Shown here: positions 52,554 to 61,682 of the stretch, piece by piece | Numbering within the stretch: position 1 is the first letter of the stretch | Layout of the letters: the number at the start of each line of letters is the position of its first letter | NCBI RefSeq assembly: GCF_000235365.1 | Contig: NC_016451.1 | Coordinates: 434,001-498,000 of the forward strand | Length of the DNA stretch: 64,000 bases | Origin: Eremothecium cymbalariae DBVPG#7215 | Lineage: Eukaryota > Ascomycota > Saccharomycetes > Saccharomycetales > Saccharomycetaceae | Reading direction: 5' to 3' | The notes under the pieces: model-generated | Told to the model about the DNA's origin: nothing | What the model saw: the letters and a program-made list of their open reading frames with translations, nothing else | Databases searched by the model: none | Made by a program: the position numbers and the translations under genes

Positions 52554-53105
52554 TTACATATTCTTTGCCAGAGCTTCCGACTGCTCCTTCAATAGAGAGA
52601 TCTGCTCGTCCAACTCCCGGATCTCCCTGCTTAATTGCTGCTCCTTCTCACCTTTGCCACCACTCTTTGTCGCAGCAGCAGCCGACCCAGGCAACAAATT
52701 CCTCTCCGAGCACTTATCCTTCAAGTCAAACAACTCCAAAACCAACCCAAACGTCCGCACGATCGTAAAAGTCAAAAACAACGTGATCCCCGTCAGATAC
52801 ATATTCCTCTGAGCCAGAAACTTGCGAGATAGAATTTCAAGCCGATCATGCGCGTACCCTGCCCCTTTAGAACGCTCATACTCCATATTAATCGTGTACA
52901 TCCGATTGACCGTATCCACAAACAGTAGCAATATAAAGCCCAATATCACTTTGATAATAACCTGCACCGTAGGCGACAGAAACGGCTGCGCAAGCCCCTT
53001 AGTGAGCGGCCGACGTACTACCATGGGCAATGGCACTGCAAGCAGAGCGAAGATAAACGTCTCAATTATGAGGATTCCAAACACCAAAGAGTAATATAAC
53101 GACAT
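52554..53105 (-). CDS. YET3: Yet3-like ER protein (BAP31 family)
   Basis: 183 residues (S. cerevisiae Yet3 203, Yet1 206), ATG start. Three membrane segments at about 4-22, 45-65 and 105-122, followed by a charged cytosolic coiled coil ending ALAKNM. The family is homologous to human BAP31 and associates with the ER translocation apparatus; Yet3 affects INO1-related transcription in S. cerevisiae. The synteny (YDL072C next to BDF2, YDL070W) favours Yet3 over Yet1 or Yet2. Confidence 0.9.
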   Translation of the reverse strand: MSLYYSLVFGILIIETFIFALLAVPLPMVVRRPLTKGLAQPFLSPTVQVIIKVILGFILLLFVDTVNRMYTINMEYERSKGAGYAHDRLEILSRKFLAQRNMYLTGITLFLTFTIVRTFGLVLELFDLKDKCSERNLLPGSAAAATKSGGKGEKEQQLSREIRELDEQISLLKEQSEALAKNM

Positions 53106-53473
53106 GCTTTGTTCTCTCCCCCCACTCCTTGACTAACCGTAGCGCAAAACGAAACGAAACGAAACGAGCCTCTATTGTGCGTTATATACAAAAGAGCCAT
53201 ATCTCGCACAAAACCTACATACTAGCATTACATACTATTCATGTTGATGGATCCCTTTTGAAATAACACTCTTACCCGGACACCACATAAATCACCTCAC
53301 ACGAACAACCGCCCGACGCACGCGGCCGAGCCTGGCCCGGCAGTAAAAAACTAAAATATCTAGGCTGGGCCGCCACCCACCACAATTATAATCTCTTCCT
53401 CTCCCCCCTTCCATGTGCACACATCGCAGAAGAGACAAAAAGGGCCCTCCCATCCACCCAGATGAAGTCCCAC

Positions 53474-53525
53474 GCAACACACTGTCGTTGTTACTGCAGT
53501 CGCAGTAACAACGACAGTGTGTTGC
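53474..53525. repeat. 24-bp perfect inverted repeat with 4-nt loop
   Basis: Left arm 53474-53497, loop AGTC at 53498-53501, right arm 53502-53525. All 24 pairs are Watson-Crick. The left arm begins GCAACACACTGTCG and ends TTACTGC. Confidence 0.95.
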
Positions 53526-53536
53526 CTTACACTACT

Positions 53537-53577
53537 ACCGGTGTTGGCGCTTTGCAGAGTAAAGCGCCAACACTGGT
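53537..53577. repeat. 17-bp inverted repeat with 7-nt loop
   Basis: Left arm ACCGGTGTTGGCGCTTT (53537-53553), loop GCAGAGT, right arm AAAGCGCCAACACTGGT (53561-53577). Sixteen Watson-Crick pairs plus one G-T pair. It lies 11 bp after the 24-bp hairpin. Confidence 0.95.
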
Positions 53578-53771
53578 GAAATAGAGGAACCCAGCCCATA
53601 CAACGAACATACCGAATTGTCCCCGCTTTCCTTGTTCCACTGTTAGCCAGCCCGCTGCCGCCGCTGCTGCCGCTGCTGCTGCTTGTTGCCGGGAACAGCA
53701 CGTCAGCAAGCAAGAAAAACTGCCCTACCGGTCCTACGCTACGGAAAACCACACCAACTACTGTTTACTGC

Positions 53772-53814
53772 TCTCAGCGCTGCCAGTACTAAATATATAT
53801 AGTGACAGCTGAGA
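53772..53814. repeat. Imperfect hairpin enclosing a TATA-like sequence
   Basis: TCTCAGC (53772-53778) pairs with GCTGAGA (53808-53814). Further imperfect pairing (CTG...CAG, CTA...TAG) continues inward, and the loop is the AT run AAATATATAT. Confidence 0.5.
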
Positions 53815-54056
53815 CGCTTACCGCTGTGGTGTGGGGTCGTTGCTGCTGCTTTGCCCGTCCTCTTGCGCAGAAAAGCCACGTCCATCTATCTCTACGGGTA
53901 TTTTTGTTTTTTTCTCTCTGAGAAGGGAGGAAGGCTTAGTCACCCTGTCCGGTGGCAATTTTTTGTTTTGTTAGTTCTTCTTGATGTAGTTTTTGCTGGT
54001 GGAAAAAGCTGTCGCTGAACCCACCCACCGCACTGTAGGTTTACGCGTCGGTGGCG

Positions 54057-54086
54057 GCCCCAGCGCGCGGTGACGCGCGCTGGGGC
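54057..54086. repeat. 13-bp perfect inverted repeat with GTGA loop
   Basis: GCCCCAGCGCGCG (54057-54069), loop GTGA (54070-54073), CGCGCGCTGGGGC (54074-54086). As plus-strand RNA it would be a GC stem capped by a GNRA-class tetraloop (GUGA). Confidence 0.95.
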
Positions 54087-54280
54087 ATGCTCTGGGTTTT
54101 GTTTGTCAAGAGTATTTAAACCACGAGGTATTTCTCCAATGGCAAAAGTTTTTTCGCTTCGTTCTTGGACTGAGTTCGCAGACACAAAAAGGTATTTTTA
54201 GATTGTTGTTTCGACATCGGTACACCTCGCGGTCTGTTTCGGAAGTACCAGCAGCACATACACACACGCGCGCACACACG

Positions 54281-56362
54281 ATGACAGAGATGGAACAACC
54301 TATGTTACAGCAGCATACGGCCGGTGTGGGTAGCAGTGTTAACACTGCGGTGGGGACGCCTAGTGGGGCGGAGGGGGGTCTTTCGCTGAAGTTTGAGGAG
54401 TCTGCGTCTGCGTCTGCGTCTGCGGCGACTACGGCCAGTTCTACGCTGGCGGAGGGGTCGGACGAGCCGCTGGCGGCGGACCATCACAGCAATCACAGCG
54501 GCAAACACCACCGGCAGGCGGCGGCGGCGGCTTTGCCGCCGCTCGCTCCTGGCGGCCGCGGCAGCGGCGACGAGCAGAATGGCGAACGGGCGCCCGTGTT
54601 TGAGGATGTTTCGTCAGGGCAGCAGTTTGTGCCGGCACCACCTCCGGAGCCGGACATGGACAACCTCCCTGCAAATCCGATGCCCAAACACCAGCAGAAA
54701 CACGCGGTTACTTCGGTCAAGGCGGTAAAGCGGTTAAAGGACGCAAAGCCTTTTCTACAGCCTGTGGATCCGGTGAAGTTGAATGTTCCCAATTATTTTT
54801 CCCATATCCAGCGTCCGATGGATCTTTCGACTATCGAGCGGAAGCTTGTTGTGAATGGGTATGAGACTCCCGAACAGGTGGCGCAGGATTTCAATTTGAT
54901 GGTGGATAACTGTTCGAAATTCAATGGTCCGTCTTCTGTTATTGCGCAGATGGCTCGTAATATTCAAGCGTCGTTTGAAAAGCACATGCTTAATATGCCG
55001 CCCAGGGATCAGCCTGTTCAACCCCGGAAGCGCCGTAAGTCGAATGAGGACGCGCCTGTGGTGATCCGGCGCGCGGATACGAACACGGGGCGTCCCAAGC
55101 GGGAGATCCATCCTCCAAAGTCGAAGGACATCTACCCGCTGGAAAACGCGAAGCCTAGATCTAAGAAGCACCAGGCGGAGATGAAATTTTGCCAGCAGGT
55201 GCTTAAGGAATTGACGGCGAAGAAGCATTCGTCTTTCAATTATCCGTTTTTGGAGCCTGTAGATCCCGTGGCGCTTAATTGTCCGTCGTATTTTGACTAT
55301 GTGAAGGAGCCGATGGATTTGGGGACGATTGGCAAGAAGCTGGGTAATTGGGAATATGTGGATTACGACCAGTTCGAGCGGGATGTGCGGTTGGTGTTTA
55401 AGAACTGCTATGCGTTCAATCCGGACGGCACGCTGGTGAACATGATGGGCCACCGCTTAGAAGATGTGTTCAATTCCAAGTGGGCCGACAGGCCGATTAT
55501 CGCGGACGAGGAGTCTGAGGAAGAGGAGGAGGAAGAGGAGTCTGAATACGAAAGCGAAGCCCCATATACTGAGAAGGACATAGATGAGAGCTTGATCACG
55601 AATCCTGCGATCCAGTACTTGGAACAGCAGTTGGCGAGAATGAAGATAGAGCTTCAGCAGCTCAAAAGGCAGGAGTTGGAGCGTATCCGTAGAGAACGGC
55701 GGTTAGCTCGCGGAGCCTTTGCTAATGGCAATGGTTCTTCGAGTGGCAAGCGAAAGCGCGCTCGTGGTTCCAAGAAGAAAGGCGGCGCGGGCGCTGCCGC
55801 AGCTGGTACGGGCAGCAGCGGCGGCGGCGGCAGTGGCAGTGGAGGCGGCGGCGCGGGTGCTGCAAAGAAGAAGCGCAAGCTCAAGACGGTAGTCACGTAT
55901 GATATGAAGCGCATCATAAGCGAGCGTATTGGCGACCTACCGGAGTCGAAGTTGGAACGCGCAGTTGACATTATCAAAAAGTCTATGCCCGATATTGTGG
56001 GTGCTGATGGCGAGGTGGAGCTAGATATTGATCAACTGGATGATATCACCATCCTGACACTATATAACACATTTTTCCGCCAGTTTGGTGCCCAAACAAA
56101 CGGCATAGCGGAGGATGACCTACGAAACAGTTCCCTGTCGCCTCCCTCGGCTGCATCATCCAAGGCCAACAAACGTAGAAGAAGTAAAGCCTTGAGTGAG
56201 GAAGAGCAGAACAAGCAGATCGAAAAGATCAAAAACAAGTTAGCGATCTTGGATAGTGCATCTCCGGTGTCACCCAACCTTATGGGATTACTGTCTGGTA
56301 ATACCGATGGATCATCGTCAGAAGATGATGATGACATGAGCAGCGAGAGCGAAGAGGAATAA
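54281..56362 (+). CDS. BDF1: Double bromodomain BET protein Bdf1/Bdf2
   Basis: 693 residues from the first in-frame ATG (S. cerevisiae Bdf1 686, Bdf2 638). It binds acetylated H4 and helps recruit TFIID. Bromodomain 1 at about 152-236 (NYFSHIQRPMDLSTIERKL ... DNCSKFN), bromodomain 2 at about 318-404 (SYFDYVKEPMDLGTIGKKL ... KNCYAFNPDG), an acidic tract (EESEEEEEEEESEYESE), a coiled segment with basic run, a Gly/Ala/Ser-rich linker, and the NET domain at about 538-603. A Ser/Asp/Glu tail follows. One gene stands for both S. cerevisiae duplicates (YLR399C, YDL070W); the symbol is a choice. The first 100 codons are extremely GC-rich and Ala/Gly-rich. Confidence 0.96.
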   Translation: MTEMEQPMLQQHTAGVGSSVNTAVGTPSGAEGGLSLKFEESASASASAATTASSTLAEGSDEPLAADHHSNHSGKHHRQAAAAALPPLAPGGRGSGDEQNGERAPVFEDVSSGQQFVPAPPPEPDMDNLPANPMPKHQQKHAVTSVKAVKRLKDAKPFLQPVDPVKLNVPNYFSHIQRPMDLSTIERKLVVNGYETPEQVAQDFNLMVDNCSKFNGPSSVIAQMARNIQASFEKHMLNMPPRDQPVQPRKRRKSNEDAPVVIRRADTNTGRPKREIHPPKSKDIYPLENAKPRSKKHQAEMKFCQQVLKELTAKKHSSFNYPFLEPVDPVALNCPSYFDYVKEPMDLGTIGKKLGNWEYVDYDQFERDVRLVFKNCYAFNPDGTLVNMMGHRLEDVFNSKWADRPIIADEESEEEEEEEESEYESEAPYTEKDIDESLITNPAIQYLEQQLARMKIELQQLKRQELERIRRERRLARGAFANGNGSSSGKRKRARGSKKKGGAGAAAAGTGSSGGGGSGSGGGGAGAAKKKRKLKTVVTYDMKRIISERIGDLPESKLERAVDIIKKSMPDIVGADGEVELDIDQLDDITILTLYNTFFRQFGAQTNGIAEDDLRNSSLSPPSAASSKANKRRRSKALSEEEQNKQIEKIKNKLAILDSASPVSPNLMGLLSGNTDGSSSEDDDDMSSESEEE

Positions 56363-56599
56363 GCAGGGTAACCAGGCTAGGGTTACACGTGCTTGACCAA
56401 AAACGAGAAAAAATACCACACACACAAAGTGACAGCATCAACCCTGGATAAACCTATCCTGCCCTCTTCTTCCTTTCCCCTTCTTCTATTCCACTGGCCC
56501 TGTTTATATTCCGTACGTTGCCAGAATGTGCCACTTTCGAACAAACTTCTCTGGCAACGACATAAATTCAATCAAAGCTGGTCATTTACACAACTAATG

Positions 56600-56670
56600 C
56601 ACAGACACACAGACACACAGACACACGCACACGCACATACAACGCATAACACACATACACACATTCACAG
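56600..56670 (+). repeat. ACACAG/CA-rich microsatellite
   Basis: ACAGACAC units followed by irregular CACA runs over about 70 bp, with almost no T or G on the plus strand. Confidence 0.8.
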
Positions 56671-56861
56671 AGTACATCACACTAAACACGACACCACGTA
56701 TACATACTACCCAATCTCCCTCGATTCTCTCCAGAATATTGTAACAATACATATATATATATATTACTTCCGTAGCTCATAGCTATCCCCGTGAACAAAG
56801 ACATGAATTTTCCACAGTTATAATGTTATCTTATGTGCAGCGTGTTGCTCTTATTGTAACT

Positions 56862-56886
56862 TCTTATAGATATTCAATCTATAAGA
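56862..56886. repeat. 10-bp perfect hairpin with 5-nt loop
   Basis: TCTTATAGAT (56862-56871), loop ATTCA, ATCTATAAGA (56877-56886). It lies in the BDF 3' / SKI2 5' spacer, about 265 bp upstream of SKI2. Confidence 0.85.
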
Positions 56887-57149
56887 TGGTTATATCTAAA
56901 TACTATATGTATGGCTTGGAGAAAACGACTCCATGGCTTCCTGATTAGAGAAGTATTTTTATGTATTCGATCCCTCATGGCCGTGGATGTGATGCCTAGA
57001 GAGAATTTTTAAGTTCTGCAGATTTTTTCGTAACCTATTTATTATTTCATCATTAGAAATTTAACACCTAACAGGCTATGTTGTATTATTAACAACAAAT
57101 AGGTTAGCCAGGCATTGGACGTTGAATAGGGTTCGATAATATATTTACA

Positions 57150-60100
57150 ATGGCCACTATTGATCAAAATGATAACTCTCTTGAAGAATTTTTTCAGAGT
57201 TTAAAGGCGCTGGACCTTGGCCCTGCTGATAAATTTGAGGATAGATGCTCGTCCTACACCCCCGATAATGCTGCAATTGTCCAGGATGAGCTCGCCAGCA
57301 GATATCTCACACAGTCTAATATTTTACCATGGAGCATTTTAGACTTGACGCAAACACTTCCAGATGTGAATTTTACATCTGGACAATCTGATCCTACAAG
57401 AAAAATTAAGGAAGATTACGATTATGTGGAATTTGTTGAGGTCCCGGAGCCTATCAATCGAGTGTCGTATCGGTTCCAGCGGAAGGGTATTAAAGGTGAA
57501 ATATTTGGGTACAAGGAGGAGGTGAATTTTGCTGAGGTTGTTAATGCCAATGCGGCAAATTCATTACTTTTAACGAGGAAGATTACGCATCGTAGCAATG
57601 CTCTAAAGGGATCGACTTCACAGTTGCCATTTACCCCTGGCGGGTTGACTATGAATGCAGTAAGCACACAGTCTGATGGATCAGTAATGCATACTGCTAC
57701 TAAATTGTTACATAGAGATGCCCAGGGTTTGTTCGATATACCACAAGGGTTAGAACGGGGTATTATTCCACAGGAGGTTAGTGCTAAACCAGACGATCAC
57801 ATAGCAGAGTTTAATGAGTTAGAGTATATCAACAATGAGATGGAGAATATGCAAGAGATTGAAGACATTCAAGCAAAAAATGAGTCGAAGCTGTTAAATT
57901 CCCAAATCAACCTTCTTATATCTGATTCAACAAAAAATTCTGAACAAGATTCCTCTGATATTGATTTTTTGTTACCTGTGGGTATAGAGTTTTCTAGGAC
58001 TTTGCGCCATGATAGTAATCCTATAAGGAAGAAAAAATGGGCCCATATAGTTGATTTGAGTCACACAATCGATAATTTCCACGAGCTAATACCTAACCCG
58101 GCTAGAACGTGGCCATTTGAATTAGATGGATTTCAAAAGGAGGCTATCTATCACATGGAACAAGGTGATTCAGTATTTGTTGCTGCACATACATCTGCAG
58201 GGAAGACCGTTGTTGCTGAATACGCTATTGCAATGTCCAAAAGAAATATGACCAAGACAATATACACTTCCCCTATTAAAGCCTTATCAAATCAGAAGTT
58301 CAGAGATTTCAAAGAAGATTTCACTGATGTGGATGTAGGCTTGATTACTGGTGATGTACAGATCAATTCGGAAGCTAACTGTCTAATTATGACCACCGAA
58401 ATTCTAAGATCCATGCTTTACCGTGGTGCCGATCTAATTAGAGATGTTGAATTTGTGATTTTTGATGAGGTTCACTATGTCAATGACCAAGATCGTGGTG
58501 TTGTCTGGGAAGAAGTAATTATTATGTTGCCGCACCACGTAAAGTTTATCTTGTTGTCTGCAACTGTCCCAAATACCTACGAATTTGCCACTTGGATTGG
58601 AAGAACAAAGCAGAAGAATATATATGTTATTTCCACTGCTAAGAGGCCTGTTCCATTAGAGATTAACATATGGGCTAAAGATACTTTAATTCCAGTAATT
58701 GACCAGGACAGGAAGTTTTCTTTGAAAGCATTTAAGAAGCATGCTGATCTGTTAACTGGTGTGGCTTCTTCAAAAACTATTCCCAGAAGAGGTGCTGCAG
58801 GTGCTATAGACAAAAATTCTTCTGGTACAAGGGGTGGTAAAACTACTAACCGTGGGAATAAGACCATAACTCATGGTTCAAGGGGAGTTGGCGCGAAAGG
58901 GTCCAACAGAAGTTCTTTCTTCCGGCGAGATGGGCCAAATAAACAAACGTGGCCAAAGTTAGTTAACTATTTGAAAGCCAGAGAATTGCTTCCAGTGGTT
59001 ATTTTTGTGTTTAGTAAAAAGCGGTGCGAAGAGTACGCTGATTTTTTGGAAAGCACAGATTTTTCAACTGCCAAGGAAAAGTCTCAAGTCTATATGTTTA
59101 TCGAAAAATCCATTTCCCGTTTGAAGAAGGAAGATCGTGACTTGCCGCAGATCATGAAAATCAGGTCACTGCTAGAAAGAGGAATTGCGATCCATCATGG
59201 TGGTTTGCTACCCATTGTCAAAGAATTAATTGAGATGTTATTTGCCAAGGGATTTGTAAAGGTATTATTTGCTACCGAAACTTTTGCTATGGGGCTTAAT
59301 TTACCAACTAGAACAGTTGTCTTTAGTGAAATCGAGAAACATGATGGGAACAGTTTACGAACCTTAAATCCAGGGGAATTCACTCAAATGGCAGGAAGAG
59401 CTGGGCGTAGAGGCAAGGATCCTATTGGAACTGTCATTATTATGACATATAACAACCCAATAGATGAACTACCCTTCAAGGAGGTCACATTAGGTGTCCC
59501 AACGCGTCTAAAGTCCCAATTCAGGTTGACTTACAATATGATTCTGAATCTGTTAAGAATTGAAGCATTGCGTGTTGAAGAGATGATAAAATATTCTTTC
59601 AGCGAAAATAGCAAGCAAAATCTTTTGCCTAAACATGAGAAAAAGGTTAAAATTTTGCAAGAAGTATTAGAAAAAGAGCCTAACGTTGAATGTTCGATCT
59701 GTAACCAGGACATTGACACTGCAGTTGAATTCAAATTAAAATTCGGGAAATGCACTCAAGATATTCTGAAAGAGGCGAATAACAATCGGGTTCTAGTGAG
59801 AATGTTAAAAGTTGGAAGGTTGGTAGGATACAGGGATAACGATGGAAACATGAAATTAGGATTTATCTTTTCCGTAAACCTTGCTAATTCTGGTTGCACT
59901 GTGCTCTCATTTTCATCTCCCTGTACTTTAAAAGATGGCAAGGTTAATAGTTTACCGTTTTTCAACTATCCAAATTATGCCAATAAATTCTTTCAGCCTT
60001 TCAATGTTTCCGAACCACTACTCGAAAACATTTTACTGGAGGATATTGAGCTAATTGCTCATTACTACTTTGTTACTCCATTGGCTAATATAATTAATGG

Positions 60101-60974
60101 TGATCCTGAAGCCAAAGAGGCATTTTATAAGAAGACTCTAAAGTTAACCGCAAAAGCGCATACATTGCGTGAACTTAACATAGAGAAGTACATCAATTTG
60201 AAAATTCAACAATACCTAATGGAACAGAGGAAGACAGTGCATGATTTCTTGAATTTGAAGTGCTTGGAGTGTGATAATTTCCCTGAACATTTTGGCCAGA
60301 GGTATCGGAAATATGGTATTGAACAACAGATAAAGGATACCTATCATTTAATGTCGGATCAAAATTTGAACTTGTTGCCTGATTACGAGCAAAGATTGGC
60401 AGTATTAAGAGAGTGTGGTTTCATTGCTTCTGACAACACTGTACTTTTGAAAGGAAGAGTAGCTTGTGAAATTAATTCTGGATATGAGCTGGTGTTAACT
60501 GAATTAATTCTAGATAATTTCTTGGGAGATTTTGAGTCTGAAGAGATTGTTGCCTTACTATCTATCTTCGTATATGAAGGCCGCACAAGACAAGACGAAC
60601 AATTGGTAACCACACCAAGGTTGGCTAAGGGCATAAAGAGGATCGAAGAGATTTATACTCGCTTGCTAGAGACGTATGAAATGTACCAAGTTCCACTGAC
60701 AAAGGAAGAAGCAGAATTTCTTGAGAGAAATAGAGCTGCGTTAATTAATGTTGTATATGAATGGGCCCGAGGTCTTCCATTTAGATCTATCATGGAGATT
60801 AGCGTTGAAGCTGAAGGCACCATTGTAAGGACAATTACAAGATTGGATGAAGTTTGCCGTGAAGTTAAAATTGCAGCCTCCATCATTGGAGATTCAAGCT
60901 TAAATCTCAAAATGTGCCAAGCACAAGAATTGATTAAAAGAGATATTGTATTTGCAGCTAGTTTATATCTTTAA
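57150..60974 (+). CDS. SKI2: Ski2, DExH RNA helicase of the Ski complex
   Basis: 1274 residues (S. cerevisiae 1287), ATG start. Ski2 with Ski3 and Ski8 feeds mRNA to the cytoplasmic exosome for 3'-5' decay and antiviral defence. Walker A AHTSAGKT with Lys352, DEVH at 439-442, SAT motif (LLSATVPN), and QMAGRAGRRG motif VI are present. An insertion ('arch') domain lies within the C-terminal half, with a Gly/Arg/Lys-rich segment at about 545-590. The C-terminal DSHCT domain follows. Orthologue of YLR398C. Tandem with BDF, convergent with CBS1 (75 bp gap). Confidence 0.98.
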   Translation: MATIDQNDNSLEEFFQSLKALDLGPADKFEDRCSSYTPDNAAIVQDELASRYLTQSNILPWSILDLTQTLPDVNFTSGQSDPTRKIKEDYDYVEFVEVPEPINRVSYRFQRKGIKGEIFGYKEEVNFAEVVNANAANSLLLTRKITHRSNALKGSTSQLPFTPGGLTMNAVSTQSDGSVMHTATKLLHRDAQGLFDIPQGLERGIIPQEVSAKPDDHIAEFNELEYINNEMENMQEIEDIQAKNESKLLNSQINLLISDSTKNSEQDSSDIDFLLPVGIEFSRTLRHDSNPIRKKKWAHIVDLSHTIDNFHELIPNPARTWPFELDGFQKEAIYHMEQGDSVFVAAHTSAGKTVVAEYAIAMSKRNMTKTIYTSPIKALSNQKFRDFKEDFTDVDVGLITGDVQINSEANCLIMTTEILRSMLYRGADLIRDVEFVIFDEVHYVNDQDRGVVWEEVIIMLPHHVKFILLSATVPNTYEFATWIGRTKQKNIYVISTAKRPVPLEINIWAKDTLIPVIDQDRKFSLKAFKKHADLLTGVASSKTIPRRGAAGAIDKNSSGTRGGKTTNRGNKTITHGSRGVGAKGSNRSSFFRRDGPNKQTWPKLVNYLKARELLPVVIFVFSKKRCEEYADFLESTDFSTAKEKSQVYMFIEKSISRLKKEDRDLPQIMKIRSLLERGIAIHHGGLLPIVKELIEMLFAKGFVKVLFATETFAMGLNLPTRTVVFSEIEKHDGNSLRTLNPGEFTQMAGRAGRRGKDPIGTVIIMTYNNPIDELPFKEVTLGVPTRLKSQFRLTYNMILNLLRIEALRVEEMIKYSFSENSKQNLLPKHEKKVKILQEVLEKEPNVECSICNQDIDTAVEFKLKFGKCTQDILKEANNNRVLVRMLKVGRLVGYRDNDGNMKLGFIFSVNLANSGCTVLSFSSPCTLKDGKVNSLPFFNYPNYANKFFQPFNVSEPLLENILLEDIELIAHYYFVTPLANIINGDPEAKEAFYKKTLKLTAKAHTLRELNIEKYINLKIQQYLMEQRKTVHDFLNLKCLECDNFPEHFGQRYRKYGIEQQIKDTYHLMSDQNLNLLPDYEQRLAVLRECGFIASDNTVLLKGRVACEINSGYELVLTELILDNFLGDFESEEIVALLSIFVYEGRTRQDEQLVTTPRLAKGIKRIEEIYTRLLETYEMYQVPLTKEEAEFLERNRAALINVVYEWARGLPFRSIMEISVEAEGTIVRTITRLDEVCREVKIAASIIGDSSLNLKMCQAQELIKRDIVFAASLYL

Positions 60975-61049
60975 TTGCAATATACATTTATCTGTTTATC
61001 ATACTTAACCTTCCAGAATACATCATCCATTATTAAAGCTACATAACAC

Positions 61050-61682
61050 TTACATCTTAACGACATCTCTGAGAATAGGTTTAATAATGTTCTCGTCCAA
61101 AAACCTAGTCATAGCTTCCTGTCCATTATTTAGATTCAGATACCCAATAATAGCATAAAAAGTATGATGATCGTGGATCAGTCGTACCTTGTTCGATACC
61201 TTACTGTCTGGAGTTGATATCCTCGCAATATTAAGCAGGTTTTTTTGTCGTAGGAACTTCCTCACAAGAGGATGAAGCCCCTTCTTCTCTTTAATGTGTT
61301 GTGGTATAACAGACGTATTCTTTCTTAATAGTTCAGTGAGTTTGTCAATCCATTGAGAAATTTGGGAATAGAGTACAAAACTACCAATAGAATCCAGCTC
61401 TGTTATTGATATTTTATTTCCTTTCGACATTACATAAAGGTTTTTATTAACATAGAGGCACTTTTCCAATTCTTCAAAGTTCCCAATAGTTAAACCATAC
61501 TCCTCAACCTTCAAAATAGTACAAAACTTCCTTAATCTTTCTATATCCTTACTCCTATTTCGTGATGGTGGTTTTGTCCACTTTTTCGTACTTTCATAGC
61601 TCCAACCCATTGGCTCCGTTGCAGAAACTGGTTTAATATAAAATCGACGAATGATTGGCCAGCATGTGCGCAGATTTATCAT
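61050..61682 (-). CDS. CBS1: Cbs1-like mitochondrial COB translation activator
   Basis: 210 residues (S. cerevisiae Cbs1 229), ATG start. Cbs1 activates translation of the mitochondrial cytochrome b mRNA at the inner membrane. The N-terminus (MINLRTCWPIIRRFYIKP) is basic, lacks acidic residues and fits a mitochondrial presequence. The rest is basic and helical; I see no catalytic motif. Similarity cannot be tested by eye, so the call rests on size, targeting and the position beside SKI2/AFG2 and BDF/YET3 (YDL069C follows YDL070W and YDL072C). Divergent from AFG2. Confidence 0.8.
   Translation of the reverse strand: MINLRTCWPIIRRFYIKPVSATEPMGWSYESTKKWTKPPSRNRSKDIERLRKFCTILKVEEYGLTIGNFEELEKCLYVNKNLYVMSKGNKISITELDSIGSFVLYSQISQWIDKLTELLRKNTSVIPQHIKEKKGLHPLVRKFLRQKNLLNIARISTPDSKVSNKVRLIHDHHTFYAIIGYLNLNNGQEAMTRFLDENIIKPILRDVVKM

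Larger units (their letters stand above)
53106..54280. promoter_or_regulatory. Divergent YET3-BDF region with hairpin cluster
   Basis: 1.18 kb. GC-rich, with four hairpin-forming sequences (separate entries), a CTG/CCG-rich trinucleotide run near 53650-53690, a TATA-like AAATATATATAG near 53791-53802, and a (CA)-rich leader just before the BDF ATG. GACGAAACGAAACGAAACGAG-type repeats of CGAAA lie near 53145-53166. No tRNA is seen. Confidence 0.5.
56363..57149. other. BDF-SKI2 spacer
   Basis: 787 bp tandem spacer. It has a CA-rich microsatellite (56600-56670), TATATATATAT near 56751-56763, and a 10-bp hairpin (separate entry). It contains the BDF 3' flank and the SKI2 promoter. No gene is seen. 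Confidence 0.5.

Noticed and set aside
53530..53577. Bacterial-type intrinsic terminator
   Set aside because: The region is nuclear yeast DNA and no T-run follows the stem.
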